This document shows positions 49,573-58,834 of a DNA stretch of 64,000 nt, one piece after another. The stretch is from Marinomonas foliarum. GTDB taxonomy: Bacteria; Pseudomonadota; Gammaproteobacteria; Pseudomonadales; Marinomonadaceae. The notes under the pieces were generated by a model. The model was not told the DNA's origin, ran no database searches, and worked only from the letters and a program-made list of their open reading frames with translations. A program made the translations under genes and the position numbers. Each line of letters starts with the position of its first letter. The stretch's first letter is position 1. Location of the stretch: NCBI RefSeq assembly GCF_003337275.1, contig NZ_QPJQ01000009.1, positions 62,001-126,000 of the forward strand, read 5' to 3'.

Positions 49573-50531
49573 TGACCAGCTTAAATATCACCTTGTTGGC
49601 GGGTGGCGTAGGCGGTGCGAAAGCGGCAGAAGGCTTGGCAAAAAGCCAATACGCCAGCTCGACGAAGATCATTGGCAACATTGCTGACGACGATGAGTTT
49701 CACGGTCTTTGGGTCTCGCCCGATATCGATACGCTGATTTATTCCTTAGGCGATCAGATCGACCGCCAGCAAGGTTGGGGACGTAAAAACGAAACTCACC
49801 AAGTACTCACCGAGCTAAAAGCCTTAGGGCAAGACACTTGGATGACCCTTGGGGATTTGGATCTCGCCACGCATATTTTCCGAACGAATTTAAAACACCA
49901 AGGCGTCAGCGCCAGTGACATAACTGAGCGTTTGGCGAAGCGTCATGGTGTCAGCCTACCGATTTTGTTGCCAACGGACGATGTAGTGCAAACCCGAGTG
50001 AAAACGCCGCAGGGCTGGTTGTCTTTCCAAGAATTTTTTGTGCGCGAGCATTGTCAGGCCGACGTGCTGGATATTGAATATCAAGGCATCGCAAACGCCA
50101 AGCCGACTCCTGAAGCCTTAGAGCAAATTGCTAACAGTGACTTAATTATCATCGCGCCGAGCAATCCTATCGTCAGTATTGGTGCCATTCTCGCTGTGCC
50201 GGAAATTCAGCAAGCGGTGGAAAAAAGCGGTGCTTATATCATTGCTATTTCGCCATTAATTGGCGGAAAAACGGTAAAAGGCCCTGCGGATAAAATGCTC
50301 GAAAGTGCGGGTAAAAGCATTGATTCAAAAGGTATTTATGACTGTTACAACACATTCTTGCAGGCCATGGTGATTGATGATGTTGATCAGCAAGAGGCCA
50401 CTTGGTTGCAAGGGCAAGGCCTAGATGTCTTGGTCACGCCAACCCTAATGAAAACCCCTGAAGACAAAACAGCGTTGCTTACCAAAGTGGTTGAGTTCGC
50501 TCTATCTTGTAAAAAGCAGAGGGCGGCCTAA
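49572..50531 (+). CDS. cofD: 2-phospho-L-lactate transferase
   Basis: 319 residues. Transfers the lactyl or equivalent phospho-side chain from its GDP/GPP-activated form to FO, giving F420-0 or dehydro-F420-0. The opening LLAGGVGGAKAAEGLA and NIADDDEFHGLWVSPDIDTLIYSL near residues 36-59 are CofD signatures, with DKTVKGP-like GGKTVKGPADKML near 234. The start overlaps the cofH stop by one base. Confidence 0.94.
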   Translation: MTSLNITLLAGGVGGAKAAEGLAKSQYASSTKIIGNIADDDEFHGLWVSPDIDTLIYSLGDQIDRQQGWGRKNETHQVLTELKALGQDTWMTLGDLDLATHIFRTNLKHQGVSASDITERLAKRHGVSLPILLPTDDVVQTRVKTPQGWLSFQEFFVREHCQADVLDIEYQGIANAKPTPEALEQIANSDLIIIAPSNPIVSIGAILAVPEIQQAVEKSGAYIIAISPLIGGKTVKGPADKMLESAGKSIDSKGIYDCYNTFLQAMVIDDVDQQEATWLQGQGLDVLVTPTLMKTPEDKTALLTKVVEFALSCKKQRAA

Positions 50532-51247
50532 TGACACATCATTCAGCTATGTATTCGCCAAGTATTTATCACTTAATCGATAAGCTTTGCGTAGTGATTC
50601 CGATGAAATCGCCCAAGCGTTCCAAACAAAGATTGGTTGGCAGCTTGTCAGACTCAGCCCGTGAAAAGCTGTCTTTGACCTTGTTTGAAAACACTTTGGC
50701 GTTTTTTCAACGACATTTCCCCATGCTGGATGTGCTGGTGGTGAGCGAGTCCCTTGAAGTGCTTTCTCTTGCTCAATCCTATGAAGCCAATACCTTGTTT
50801 GATGATGGAGAGAAGGGCCTAAACAGTGCGTTAGATTTTGCCTGCGATTGGGTGAAGCAATCTGGATACGACAGCCAACTTATCGTCCCTAGCGATATTG
50901 CCGCGTTGGATCCAGAGGAAATTCTTGCATTGATGAAGGCGGCCCATGATGCGTCAGTGGTGATTGCTGTCGCCAAAGACGGCGGCACCAATGCGTTATT
51001 AACATCGCCTCCGGATGCGATTCATTTTGAATATGGTTGTGATTCGGCGTCTGCCCATAAAACCAACGCTGCGAATAATCGACTGGTTTGTCGCAGTTTG
51101 CATTTAGCGAATCTCGCGTTGGATATTGATCACAGCGAAGACCTGCAAGTAGCTGTGATTCGTCAGCCCGAACGCTTTAAAGCATGGCGTGACAATAGCG
51201 CAGCATTGATGAAAAAAACGCTCATTAAGGAGCGTCACTATGCCTGA
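50531..51247 (+). CDS. cofC: 2-phospho-L-lactate (or equivalent) guanylyltransferase
   Basis: 238 residues. Activates the C3 acid used for the F420 side chain with GTP. Nucleotidyltransferase features are VIPMKSPKRSKQRLVGSLS near residue 22, the metal-site LIVPSDIAALDPEEIL near residue 116 and KDGGTNALLTSPPDAIHF near 150. Known relatives differ in substrate (2-phospholactate, phosphoenolpyruvate, 3-phosphoglycerate), and sequence does not tell me which is used here. Overlaps cofD by one base and cofE by eight. Confidence 0.9.
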   Translation: MTHHSAMYSPSIYHLIDKLCVVIPMKSPKRSKQRLVGSLSDSAREKLSLTLFENTLAFFQRHFPMLDVLVVSESLEVLSLAQSYEANTLFDDGEKGLNSALDFACDWVKQSGYDSQLIVPSDIAALDPEEILALMKAAHDASVVIAVAKDGGTNALLTSPPDAIHFEYGCDSASAHKTNAANNRLVCRSLHLANLALDIDHSEDLQVAVIRQPERFKAWRDNSAALMKKTLIKERHYA

Positions 51248-52013
51248 TTCTATGAACATGTTTCGTCTAATGGGATTACCGAGTTTTCGGGAAGGTGATG
51301 ATTTAGCTCAGAACATTATTGATACCTTAACTACGCAAAATCAAACCTTGGTAGCTGGCGATATCTTGGTTATTGCGCAAAAAGTGGTGTCGAAAAGCGA
51401 AGGTGCATTTGCTTATCTAGATGATATCACGCCCAGCGAAGAGGCCATCGAGTTGGCGAAAACGGTTAATAAAGACCCACGAAAAGTCGAGGTGATTCTC
51501 TCTCAATCAAACCGAATTGTGCGAGCAATGAAACGACCAGATCAAGAAGAAGGCGTACTGATCGCCGAACATAAAAATGGCTACATCTGCGCCAACGCAG
51601 CGGTGGATGAATCCAATGCGGATCACCCAGGCCAGCTGATTTTATTACCCGATGATCCTGATAAAAGTGCGCGATTACTGTGTCACAAATTAGAAGCCCA
51701 TTTTGGCTGTGATTTGGGCGTGATTATCAGTGATACCTTTGGTCGCCCGTGGCGATTGGGTCAAACCAACGTGGCGATTGGCTTGGCGAATGTGCCGGGT
51801 GTCATGCACATGTTAGGTGAGTTAGACGCGTATGGACGACCTTTGAGTGTCACCGCGCCCGCCTTTGCGGATGAAGTCGCGGCGGCGTCTGGGTTGTTAA
51901 TGGAGAAAAGTGCGAAATCGCCAGTGATTATTTTTCGTGGCCTATCTTGGTCAAAAACCGACAGTTCGAGCCGTGATCTTATTCGTGCTCATAACGAGGA
52001 TCTTTTTAGATGA
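51240..52013 (+). CDS. cofE: Coenzyme F420-0:L-glutamate ligase
   Basis: 257 residues. Adds glutamates to F420-0 with [16 protein letters not shown] near residue 48, [17 protein letters not shown] near residue 120, and [22 protein letters not shown] near residue 160 are CofE motifs. It has no C-terminal nitroreductase-like domain as in mycobacterial FbiB, so a short glutamate tail is expected. Start ATG 51240 has AAGGAG seven bases before, and the gene overlaps cofC by eight bases and npdG by four. Confidence 0.94.
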   Translation: MPDSMNMFRLMGLPSFREGDDLAQNIIDTLTTQNQTLVAGDILVIAQKVVSKSEGAFAYLDDITPSEEAIELAKTVNKDPRKVEVILSQSNRIVRAMKRPDQEEGVLIAEHKNGYICANAAVDESNADHPGQLILLPDDPDKSARLLCHKLEAHFGCDLGVIISDTFGRPWRLGQTNVAIGLANVPGVMHMLGELDAYGRPLSVTAPAFADEVAAASGLLMEKSAKSPVIIFRGLSWSKTDSSSRDLIRAHNEDLFR

Positions 52014-52705
52014 ACAACGATGTAAGCAATAAAGTCGCCATCATTGGCGGAACAGGCCCGCAAGGGAAAGGACTGGCCCTGCGTTTGGCATTGGCGGGTG
52101 TCAGTGTGGTGTTGGGTTCTCGTGATCCTGCCAAGGCAGCAGAAACCGCACAGCAGCTTATCGCCACCTTGGCGGAACAGGATTGTAAGGCGGACATTAC
52201 TGGCTTCTCGATGGAAGACGCGACCAAAGCCGCAGACGATCTGGTGATTTTATCGGTTCCCTATAGTGGTCACGATGCCACCTTGACCGCATTAGCACCA
52301 TTACTCGTTGGCAAAACCTTGGTCGACATCGTTGTGCCATTGGCACCGGGTAACCCAAAAGCTGTGGTGATGCCAGCAGCTGGCTCGGTGACCGAATCGG
52401 CGCAATTATTATTGGGCGACGACATCCCAGTTGTTGGTGCATTACATAACGTCTCGGCGGTGACTTTGAATGATTTATCTCGTGGCATCAATTGCGACAT
52501 CTTGGTGTGCGGCAATGACCTTGATGCTAAAAAACGCGTCATGGCGTTAATCGAAAAAATGGGTACTAAAGCCTACAACGCTGGGTTAGCAGAAAGTGCT
52601 CGCTGTGTAGAAGCACTAACGCCGATTTTGATTCGATTGAATATTTCGAAAGATGTGCCGTTTTCCCATGCGGGGATACGTATTTGTCCACCAGATGGAC
52701 ACTAG
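52010..52705 (+). CDS. npdG: NADPH-dependent F420 reductase
   Basis: 231 residues. Exchanges hydride between NADPH and F420, so it makes the F420H2 used by dependent enzymes. Rossmann motif [17 protein letters not shown] lies at residues 10-26, with GSRDPAKA for NADPH 2'-phosphate binding near residue 38, and [15 protein letters not shown] near residue 144. Overlaps cofE by four bases and completes the operon. Presence of this gene supports F420 as a working cofactor here, not only a relic. Confidence 0.92.
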   Translation: MNNDVSNKVAIIGGTGPQGKGLALRLALAGVSVVLGSRDPAKAAETAQQLIATLAEQDCKADITGFSMEDATKAADDLVILSVPYSGHDATLTALAPLLVGKTLVDIVVPLAPGNPKAVVMPAAGSVTESAQLLLGDDIPVVGALHNVSAVTLNDLSRGINCDILVCGNDLDAKKRVMALIEKMGTKAYNAGLAESARCVEALTPILIRLNISKDVPFSHAGIRICPPDGH

Positions 52706-52713
52706 TTTATGGC

Positions 52714-52822
52714 TACTGCGCTCACCAATACTTTGTTAAAAACAGACTCGAAATGCTCATTTATGACTTATAAACTCCGCTTTCTCGTCTGTTTTTGCCT
52801 TGTCTTGGTTTTGCTCGTAACG
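52714..52822 (+). repeat. 109-bp dispersed repeat, copy 2
   Basis: Same sequence family and orientation as 34889-34997, same length, about 91% identical. Its inner inverted pair AAAAACAGAC (52738-52747) and GTCTGTTTTT (52787-52796) is perfect. It fills most of the 185-bp gap between npdG and the luciferase-like gene, so it may act as a spacer or processing site in that transcript. Confidence 0.9.
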
Positions 52823-52890
52823 CCCTAAAAGCGCCATCTAACTGTTAATAAAAAAATCTATTAAAAACATAATCACAAGAGGAACACATT

Positions 52891-53895
52891 ATGGAATTTG
52901 GCATTACGTTTAAAGGCTTCGTCAGCCCAGATCGCGCACGAAATCTTGTTCGTCAGGCGGAAGCAGCGGGCTTCACTTACTGTTGGTTTTACGATTCACA
53001 TATTCTTTGGCGTGAGTCGTTTGTCGCCATGGCAATGTGTATGGAGCACACCAAAACCATGCGTTTTGGTCCTTGTGTGACCAACCCGAATATTCGTGAT
53101 TGGTCTTTGTCGGCCAGCTTGTACGCGAGCTTGGCACATCAAAGTAATGGACGTTTTGACATCGGCCTTGGTCGTGGTGACTCCTCTATGCGAGTCATGG
53201 GTAAAAAACCAGCGACGCTAGCGCGCCTCGCGGAATTTACCACCAAGGTAAAAGCCATGGTGCGCGGTGAAGAAGTGGAATACGGTGAATGTCCAGAACC
53301 AGTAAAATTGCCTTGGGCGACAGGCTATGAATTGCCTGTTTGGATTGGCGCTTATGGCCCGAAAGCCTTGGCGACAGCAGGCGAAGTAGGCGATGGTTTG
53401 ATATTGCAGATTGGTGATCCAGATTTAGTAAAATGGTTTAAAGATCAATCTATTACGGCTGGTGAAGCTGCTGGACGTGATATGTCTAACTTTAAAGTCC
53501 AAGCCGCCGCGCCTGCTTACTTCGGCGACATGGATTATTGTATCGAACACACTAAATGGTTTCCTGCCATGGTGGGTAACCACGTAGCAGACATCGTTGA
53601 AAAATACGGCAGCGACTCCGGTTTAGTGCCAAAAAGCTTGACGGATTATATCGAAAAACGCCGTGGTTACGATTATTCAAAACATGGCCAAAGCGACAAC
53701 CCATTCTTGGATTTCATTACCGAAGACATAGTGAAAAGCTTCTGTGTATTGGGTACACCAGAAGATCACATCGCTAAGATTAAAGACCTAGAAGCAGCGG
53801 GAACCACGCAGTTTAACATCTACCTAGACAGCGGCGACGAAGAAGAAATCATCGCCAAATACGGTAGAGAGATTATCCCTGTATTTAACGGCTAA
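52891..53895 (+). CDS. Luciferase-like (LLM) F420-dependent oxidoreductase, TIGR03842/CPS_4043 type
   Basis: 334 residues with a TIM-barrel luciferase fold. MEFGITFKGFVSPDRARN, FYDSHILWRESFVAMAMC, RFDIGLGRGDSSMR and WIGAYGPKALATAGEVGDG are the family pieces I recognise. The ribosome site AAGAGGAAC is strong. In actinobacterial genomes, as I recall them, this subfamily sits beside dihydropyrimidinase, N-carbamoyl amidohydrolase and NCS1 genes. Here it follows the cof operon and shares the pyrimidine regulon. The proposed activity, F420H2-driven reduction of the uracil 5,6-double bond, is inference. Flavin- rather than F420-dependence cannot be excluded from sequence. Confidence 0.8.
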   Translation: MEFGITFKGFVSPDRARNLVRQAEAAGFTYCWFYDSHILWRESFVAMAMCMEHTKTMRFGPCVTNPNIRDWSLSASLYASLAHQSNGRFDIGLGRGDSSMRVMGKKPATLARLAEFTTKVKAMVRGEEVEYGECPEPVKLPWATGYELPVWIGAYGPKALATAGEVGDGLILQIGDPDLVKWFKDQSITAGEAAGRDMSNFKVQAAAPAYFGDMDYCIEHTKWFPAMVGNHVADIVEKYGSDSGLVPKSLTDYIEKRRGYDYSKHGQSDNPFLDFITEDIVKSFCVLGTPEDHIAKIKDLEAAGTTQFNIYLDSGDEEEIIAKYGREIIPVFNG

Positions 53896-53929
53896 ACTGT
53901 TGTTGTAATCATTGAGCGATATGTATCTG

Positions 53930-54061
53930 TCCCTTCCCTTTTCTTCAAGGGGAAGGCTAGGATGGGGTTGCTATTGTTACTCGAACTGCATTGCTTCTCA
54001 TCGACCGAATAACATTCCTCCTCGAAACTACCGCCTCCCTCGTCGGAATGTTATTCGCTCA
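53930..54061 (+). repeat. Structured repeat, copy B, right edge of the F420/pyrimidine block
   Basis: Same orientation as copy A at 41601-41720. The 60-bp core at 53998-54057 differs from copy A at only four positions or so. Two of these are paired across the hairpin (CGAATAACATTCC with GGAATGTTATTCG). An insertion of about 15 bases lies before the core. It starts 35 bases after the luciferase-like stop, so A and B bracket the block from 41759 to 53895. Confidence 0.9.
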
Positions 54062-54075
54062 TGATGTTTGGTCTA

Positions 54076-54825
54076 TTAGAGGTAGGGTGGCGATGTTTTG
54101 ATAAACCCCATAATGATATCTGCAAGTTGTTCTGGAAGAACTATCTGAGGGAAGTGTCCACACGGAAGGGAAGCGACAGCATTAGGAGCGCCTAGTTTTA
54201 TCATTTCTTGCTGTACTTCTGGTACGACTGAGCGGTCATGTTTCGCCATGACGTAATATTTTGAAACACGACCAGCCCTTTCTTTTGTCCAGTTTATAGT
54301 GACGACTCTTGCAGCGTTAGGTTGAACCACCATTTTTTTATTGGCGAAGTGGATAGTTTCTTCGGTTGCATCATGGAGGAAAATGTCTCTGATGCCTTCC
54401 GTTTGGACTTTTGTTCCATATGTTGTTTGCTCAAGGTAGGGGGCAATACCTTGAGTGTCGATTCCTCTTTTAGAGACGCTTTGACACAGCTCAGTAAAAC
54501 TTATACCGCTGGGTAACATCATGCCTGCGATGTAAATGATACCTGCAATTTTGTCTGGATTTTGTTCTGCGACGGCAGTAGCAGTCAGGCCTCCGCCTGA
54601 GTGGGCGATTAACCAAATGGGTTCGTCGATTTTAGATATTACATCTAAAACATGTGAGGTGTATTGTTTTATATCAGCTTGAGATTGCAAAGATGCTTCG
54701 TAGCTTTCGCTGTTGGGAAGGTTGATTACATGGCATAGTGTGATAGATGAATCGAAGCAATGCAGCAAAGACTCCCAAGCCCAGCCGCTTGCCCAAGCAC
54801 CATGAATTAAGACCAGATTAGTCAT
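54076..54825 (-). CDS. Alpha/beta-hydrolase
   Basis: 249 residues. LVLIHGAWASGWAW forms the oxyanion region; the nucleophile serine is in AHSGGG near residue 94, an Asp in AKHDRSV near 193, and a His in PCGHFPQ near 222, giving a full triad. Resembles the MenH/esterase-like cytosolic hydrolases such as salicylate-ester or hydroxynitrile-lyase type enzymes. It starts two bases from the dioxygenase stop, so the two are co-transcribed. Substrate unknown. Confidence 0.8.
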   Translation of the reverse strand: MTNLVLIHGAWASGWAWESLLHCFDSSITLCHVINLPNSESYEASLQSQADIKQYTSHVLDVISKIDEPIWLIAHSGGGLTATAVAEQNPDKIAGIIYIAGMMLPSGISFTELCQSVSKRGIDTQGIAPYLEQTTYGTKVQTEGIRDIFLHDATEETIHFANKKMVVQPNAARVVTINWTKERAGRVSKYYVMAKHDRSVVPEVQQEMIKLGAPNAVASLPCGHFPQIVLPEQLADIIMGFIKTSPPYL

Positions 54826-54827
54826 GC

Positions 54828-55802
54828 TTATTTATCCCCGTATGTTTTTTGATACATTTCGATCATGTGTTTTTCTACAGTCGTAGGGGGGTATTTTGGC
54901 CGTTCATTCTCAGGTAGGCAGGTTGGTATGCACTTTACTTCATGGTCTAAGTGACCGCTGAAGAAGAAAGGAATGGAATAGCGTTCGTTGCCGCTCTTGT
55001 TAATGACTCTGTGTAAGGTCGAGCTATATTGATCGTTTGTCCACCGAGCAATCATGTCTCCAATGTTTACCACATAGCTACCTTTTATAGGTGGCGCATC
55101 AATCCAGTCGTCGGTTTTGTGCGACCAAACCTGCAGTCCACCATTTTCGTCTTGTAGCAGAAGTGTTAAACCACCAAAGTCTGTATGGGCGCCACAGCCT
55201 TTCTCGTTCTCTTCGGGATTAACAGGTTGAGGTGGGTAGTGTAGTAGCCTTAAAGTGGCTAATGGGTCATGACAGAAGTCATGAAAATAATCGTCGGGTA
55301 AATTCAGTGAAAGCGCTATGAGAGACATTAGCTCTTCGCAAAGTGATGTCATAGTTTTTAGGTAGTCAATGGCGACAGGCTTTAGATTGGGTAGCTCTGT
55401 TGGCCATTGGTTTTGTCCAAAGTTAAATTTATTGGCTTTTACCATGGGATGTTCAGGACTATGGTCAAAGCCAATATAAAAACCTTCTTTTAAGTCTGGC
55501 GGAGTTCCAGCTTCGAGTGTTTGATCTTTAAGTGGCTCGTAGCCACGGTTCGCCTTGGAAAATTTTTTGTCTATCTTGAGTTTATTTTTTGAAGGCAAGT
55601 CGAAGAATTTTGAGCTTTCTGAAAACAGTCTAGTTTGAAGCGATTCTTCGATGTCGTGTCCAGTAATATAAAAAAAACCGAATTCTCTGCATGCTTCGCC
55701 AATTTTTGCGGAGAGTTCTTGTTTTTGGTTTTTTGATGCCTGTTGATAACCTGACAAGTTAATAATAGGCAGTGTTGTAGATGTTGTATTCTGACTTTTC
55801 AT
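54828..55802 (-). CDS. Isopenicillin-N-synthase-like Fe(II) 2-oxoglutarate dioxygenase
   Basis: 324 residues. The non-haem iron site is H-x-D in GAHTDFGGLTLL near residue 200 and the distal His in LHRVINKSGNERYSIPFF near residue 257; the RYSIPFF arginine-serine pair binds 2-oxoglutarate. N-terminal part has GEACREFGFFYITGHDI, typical of this superfamily. Bacterial members oxidise small acids or amino-acid-like substrates. Operon with the alpha/beta-hydrolase, and downstream of a LysR gene and an ABC transporter. Confidence 0.85.
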   Translation of the reverse strand: MKSQNTTSTTLPIINLSGYQQASKNQKQELSAKIGEACREFGFFYITGHDIEESLQTRLFSESSKFFDLPSKNKLKIDKKFSKANRGYEPLKDQTLEAGTPPDLKEGFYIGFDHSPEHPMVKANKFNFGQNQWPTELPNLKPVAIDYLKTMTSLCEELMSLIALSLNLPDDYFHDFCHDPLATLRLLHYPPQPVNPEENEKGCGAHTDFGGLTLLLQDENGGLQVWSHKTDDWIDAPPIKGSYVVNIGDMIARWTNDQYSSTLHRVINKSGNERYSIPFFFSGHLDHEVKCIPTCLPENERPKYPPTTVEKHMIEMYQKTYGDK

Positions 55803-55897
55803 ATATCACCAATGTTCGAATGTTTGACTACATCCTATCAATCGAACAGTGAGTAGTGATAACGTTCATTTCAGATAAGGGTGTTGCCAAAACGGCA

Positions 55898-56875
55898 TCA
55901 CCTACTGGTGGCTGATTCTGCCGCTTGGCTAAGTTCATGGATGAGATCTCGCACAAAATAGTCTGCAGCGACTGGCAAGGTTCTATTTGATCTGACATAC
56001 ACGCCAAGTTCAGAGTTCATTACGCTGGGATGAGTAATTGGAATATGGAACAGTCTTTTATTTGCTAGGTCTTCTTCTATACCGATTATAGTTTGAAAAG
56101 TGACGCCCATGCCGCTAAGGGCTAGTTTTCGAGATAGCTCTACTGAATTGGTTTCGATTACTTGATGAGAAGAATCGATAAGACTAATAAAACTGCTTAA
56201 ATGTTTATGGATCGAAAGCCCTTTTTTACTAAGGATCAATGGATAAGCACAGCATTCTTGAAGACCGGTTTTATTTTTATATGTAAGTGGATGGTCCTTT
56301 GAGACGACAGCGCCAAGGACGTAATTTTTCACCCATAATTGGTTTAAATCTCTTTGGTTTTCGATATCAAAGGCTAAACCTATGTCGACTTCTCCGTTAA
56401 TAATCAGCTCTGGCATTTTTGAAGAGCCGATGACGTGAACACCAACGGTGATATTAGAAAAGCGTGTTTTAAACTTTTTGATGACGCGAGGGATCAATTC
56501 AATAGAAGGGCCTTCAACTGTGGCTATTTCAATGTGTCCTTTTTGAATACCTTTTATGGCATCAATTTCTGAGTAAAGGCGTTCGGCGTCTTTTAATACA
56601 AACTGTGCGTGTCTTGCGAAACTTTCTCCAGCTGATGTTAATTTCAAGCCATTGGGTGATCGCTCGAAAAGTTGTACATCCAAATCATCTTCTAGTTTCT
56701 GGATTTGTCGGCTGACTGCTGAGGTTGCAATATGTAGCGTTCGGGATGCTTCTCTAATCGAGCCGAGTCGTCGAACACTGTCAAAGCAATAAATGGCAGT
56801 AGAGTGGATACGCCTTTTTGAAGTCAAATAACCGATTCCATATGTTGTTTTAGAAAGCTTGATGCTAATGATCAT
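55898..56875 (-). CDS. LysR family transcriptional regulator
   Basis: 325 residues. Helix-turn-helix SIREASRTLHIATSAVSRQI is shifted to about residue 40, because the open frame has some 25 extra N-terminal residues; ATG 56875 is kept, though GAGG is only a few bases from it. The effector domain follows (VEGPSIELIPRVIKKF). It lies between the ABC permease and the dioxygenase genes on the same strand, so it probably controls both. Confidence 0.8.
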   Translation of the reverse strand: MIISIKLSKTTYGIGYLTSKRRIHSTAIYCFDSVRRLGSIREASRTLHIATSAVSRQIQKLEDDLDVQLFERSPNGLKLTSAGESFARHAQFVLKDAERLYSEIDAIKGIQKGHIEIATVEGPSIELIPRVIKKFKTRFSNITVGVHVIGSSKMPELIINGEVDIGLAFDIENQRDLNQLWVKNYVLGAVVSKDHPLTYKNKTGLQECCAYPLILSKKGLSIHKHLSSFISLIDSSHQVIETNSVELSRKLALSGMGVTFQTIIGIEEDLANKRLFHIPITHPSVMNSELGVYVRSNRTLPVAADYFVRDLIHELSQAAESATSR

Positions 56876-56954
56876 AACCTCAAAAGAAGTCAGCTTGTAG
56901 CCCTACCAGTTATACACTAAAAGTTGATTAGTTTTTAAGTGCTGATGTCTCTAG

Positions 56955-57761
56955 TCAATGATGATCATTGCGTCTTAGGTGCGCTTCAAAAGCACGGATC
57001 ATGAGCGATAAGCTGAGTGTGAGTACGAGGTACATGAAGGCGACGACGTTGTAGGTTTCGAAGAATTGGAAGGTGGAGGAGCTGAATACTTTGCCAAGTT
57101 GGGTGATGTCTTGTACGCCGAGTACTGAAACGAGGGCGGAGTCTTTGATCATGGCGACCAGGTCGTTACCAAGCGGTGGCAAGATTTTACGCATAGCTTG
57201 GGGCAGGGTGATGAGACGAAAGCGATGCCAGTTGGACAAGCCCAGTGCCTTGGCCGCTTCTATTTGTCCTTTGCCTACTTCTTGAATGCCGGCGCGGAAG
57301 ACTTCGGCAATGAAGGCGCTGTAGCTGATGGCTAGGGCGATAATAGCGCGCCACAGTAGGGAGAAATCTCTTGTGCGGGCTTTTTCTATCCAGCCCGCTT
57401 CGATCGGTATTTGTAACACCCAGTTGTAGAGTTTTACCATTTCCGGTGCGCCGACAAAGGCGATGTAAAACAGTAGAACGAGCACTGGAATACCGCGGAA
57501 GATTTCTACATAAAAACGGGCGAATTCACGAAGAAGGCGATAACGTGAAAAACCTGCCAGTGCAATTAATAACCCAAGAAAACTTGCTAGTATAAAAGCG
57601 GTGAAGGTTACGCCGATTGTGGTCAGTAACCCTTCGCTTAGTGCGCCTGCGATGCGTTGGTAGCTTTGGTCGGAAATCATGTTCCATAGCAAAACCAGAG
57701 CGATAATGATGATGGTGACGAGCCACCACGGCGTGCGTTCTAGGGATTTCTTAAAGGGCAT
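56955..57761 (-). CDS. Amino-acid-type ABC transporter permease
   Basis: 268 residues with five or six membrane helices (HisM/GlnP family). The cytoplasmic EAA loop that docks the ATPase is GQIEAAKALGLSNWHRF, near residue 165, followed by ITLPQAMRKILPPL. ATG 57761 is used; the ribosome site is weak. The binding-protein gene is 105 bp upstream, but no ATPase gene is in the window, so the transporter must borrow one. Confidence 0.85.
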   Translation of the reverse strand: MPFKKSLERTPWWLVTIIIIALVLLWNMISDQSYQRIAGALSEGLLTTIGVTFTAFILASFLGLLIALAGFSRYRLLREFARFYVEIFRGIPVLVLLFYIAFVGAPEMVKLYNWVLQIPIEAGWIEKARTRDFSLLWRAIIALAISYSAFIAEVFRAGIQEVGKGQIEAAKALGLSNWHRFRLITLPQAMRKILPPLGNDLVAMIKDSALVSVLGVQDITQLGKVFSSSTFQFFETYNVVAFMYLVLTLSLSLMIRAFEAHLRRNDHH

Positions 57762-57866
57762 AATCAATTCATATTAGGACCATTCCTTGGTCATCTTCAA
57801 TTAATAGCGGAAAGCCTAGAATAGACGTTCCGTTACTGTGTTGTTGTTTCTATTTAACGGAATTTG

Positions 57867-58655
57867 TTACTGGTTATAGTCGAAAAACCATTTTTTATTT
57901 AGCGCTTCTAAGGTGCCGTCTTGTTTCATACTTTTTATTGCCGCGTTGATTGGCTCTAAAAGATCTGATCCAGGAGTCAGAATTAAACCAAAATCCTCTG
58001 AGCCCAATGGGCCGCCGATTATTTTAAACGCGCCTGGATTGGCGCCAATGTAACCGCGAGCCGACGCAGCATCCATAAGTACGCTGTCAACATCGCCAGA
58101 TTTCAGTGCTTGGACTGATGCACCAAAAGTGTCCAATAAGGTGATGCGAGGGTTGTTTTCATCGCCATCAAGCACATCGTAGACGGCAACATAAAAGTTG
58201 GTGGTGCCTGCTTGCGCGCCAAATTGTAGATCTGTGTTAGCAGCAAAAGATTTAGCATCGTTAAAACGATCTTCATCGGCGCGCACTAACATGAACTGCT
58301 GAGAGGTCATGTAAGGAATAGTGAAGTCAATTTGCTCTGCGCGTTCTTCATTAATTGTAATGCCGTCCATACCTACATCGTATTGGCCTTGTTTGACGGC
58401 TTGGATCATGGTGTCCCAGCTGCTTAGGTGCCATTCGATGTTGGCATTTAGGCGTTTGCCAATTTCGTTCATGGCGTCGTACTCCCAACCAATACCTTCG
58501 CCTGTTGCTGGGTCGACAAAGTTAAGTGGTGTGTAGGCATTTTCGGTGACAGCTAAAATAGTTCGACCTCTAAGGTCTGGCAAGCTGTCGGCGAAGCTGA
58601 GGCTGCTAATCGAAACGGCAGCGATAACCATCAAACGAGATAACAAAGACATCAT
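57867..58655 (-). CDS. Periplasmic substrate-binding protein of a polar amino-acid ABC transporter
   Basis: 262 residues with a signal peptide (about 22 residues, cleavage near SFA-DS), then a type II binding fold: LAVTENAYTPLNFVDPATG, WDTMIQAVKQGQYDVGMDGITI and RAEQIDFTIPYM are family features. It pairs with the permease downstream. A ligand such as an amino acid or carboxylate is expected. Confidence 0.88.
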   Translation of the reverse strand: MMSLLSRLMVIAAVSISSLSFADSLPDLRGRTILAVTENAYTPLNFVDPATGEGIGWEYDAMNEIGKRLNANIEWHLSSWDTMIQAVKQGQYDVGMDGITINEERAEQIDFTIPYMTSQQFMLVRADEDRFNDAKSFAANTDLQFGAQAGTTNFYVAVYDVLDGDENNPRITLLDTFGASVQALKSGDVDSVLMDAASARGYIGANPGAFKIIGGPLGSEDFGLILTPGSDLLEPINAAIKSMKQDGTLEALNKKWFFDYNQ

Positions 58656-58834
58656 GTTTTCATACCTTTTGGGGGTGTTAGCAAAATTGGTTTGCGATTA
58701 TACACAGGCATCGTGCAAATATCTCTAGCAAGCTTCAGGCCATCAAGTGGCATCTCACGACGTAAGCGGGTATATTTGCTTACCAATATTCAATTCAATG
58801 AATGTGCACTTTTACGACTGCGATTAAGGTTATT

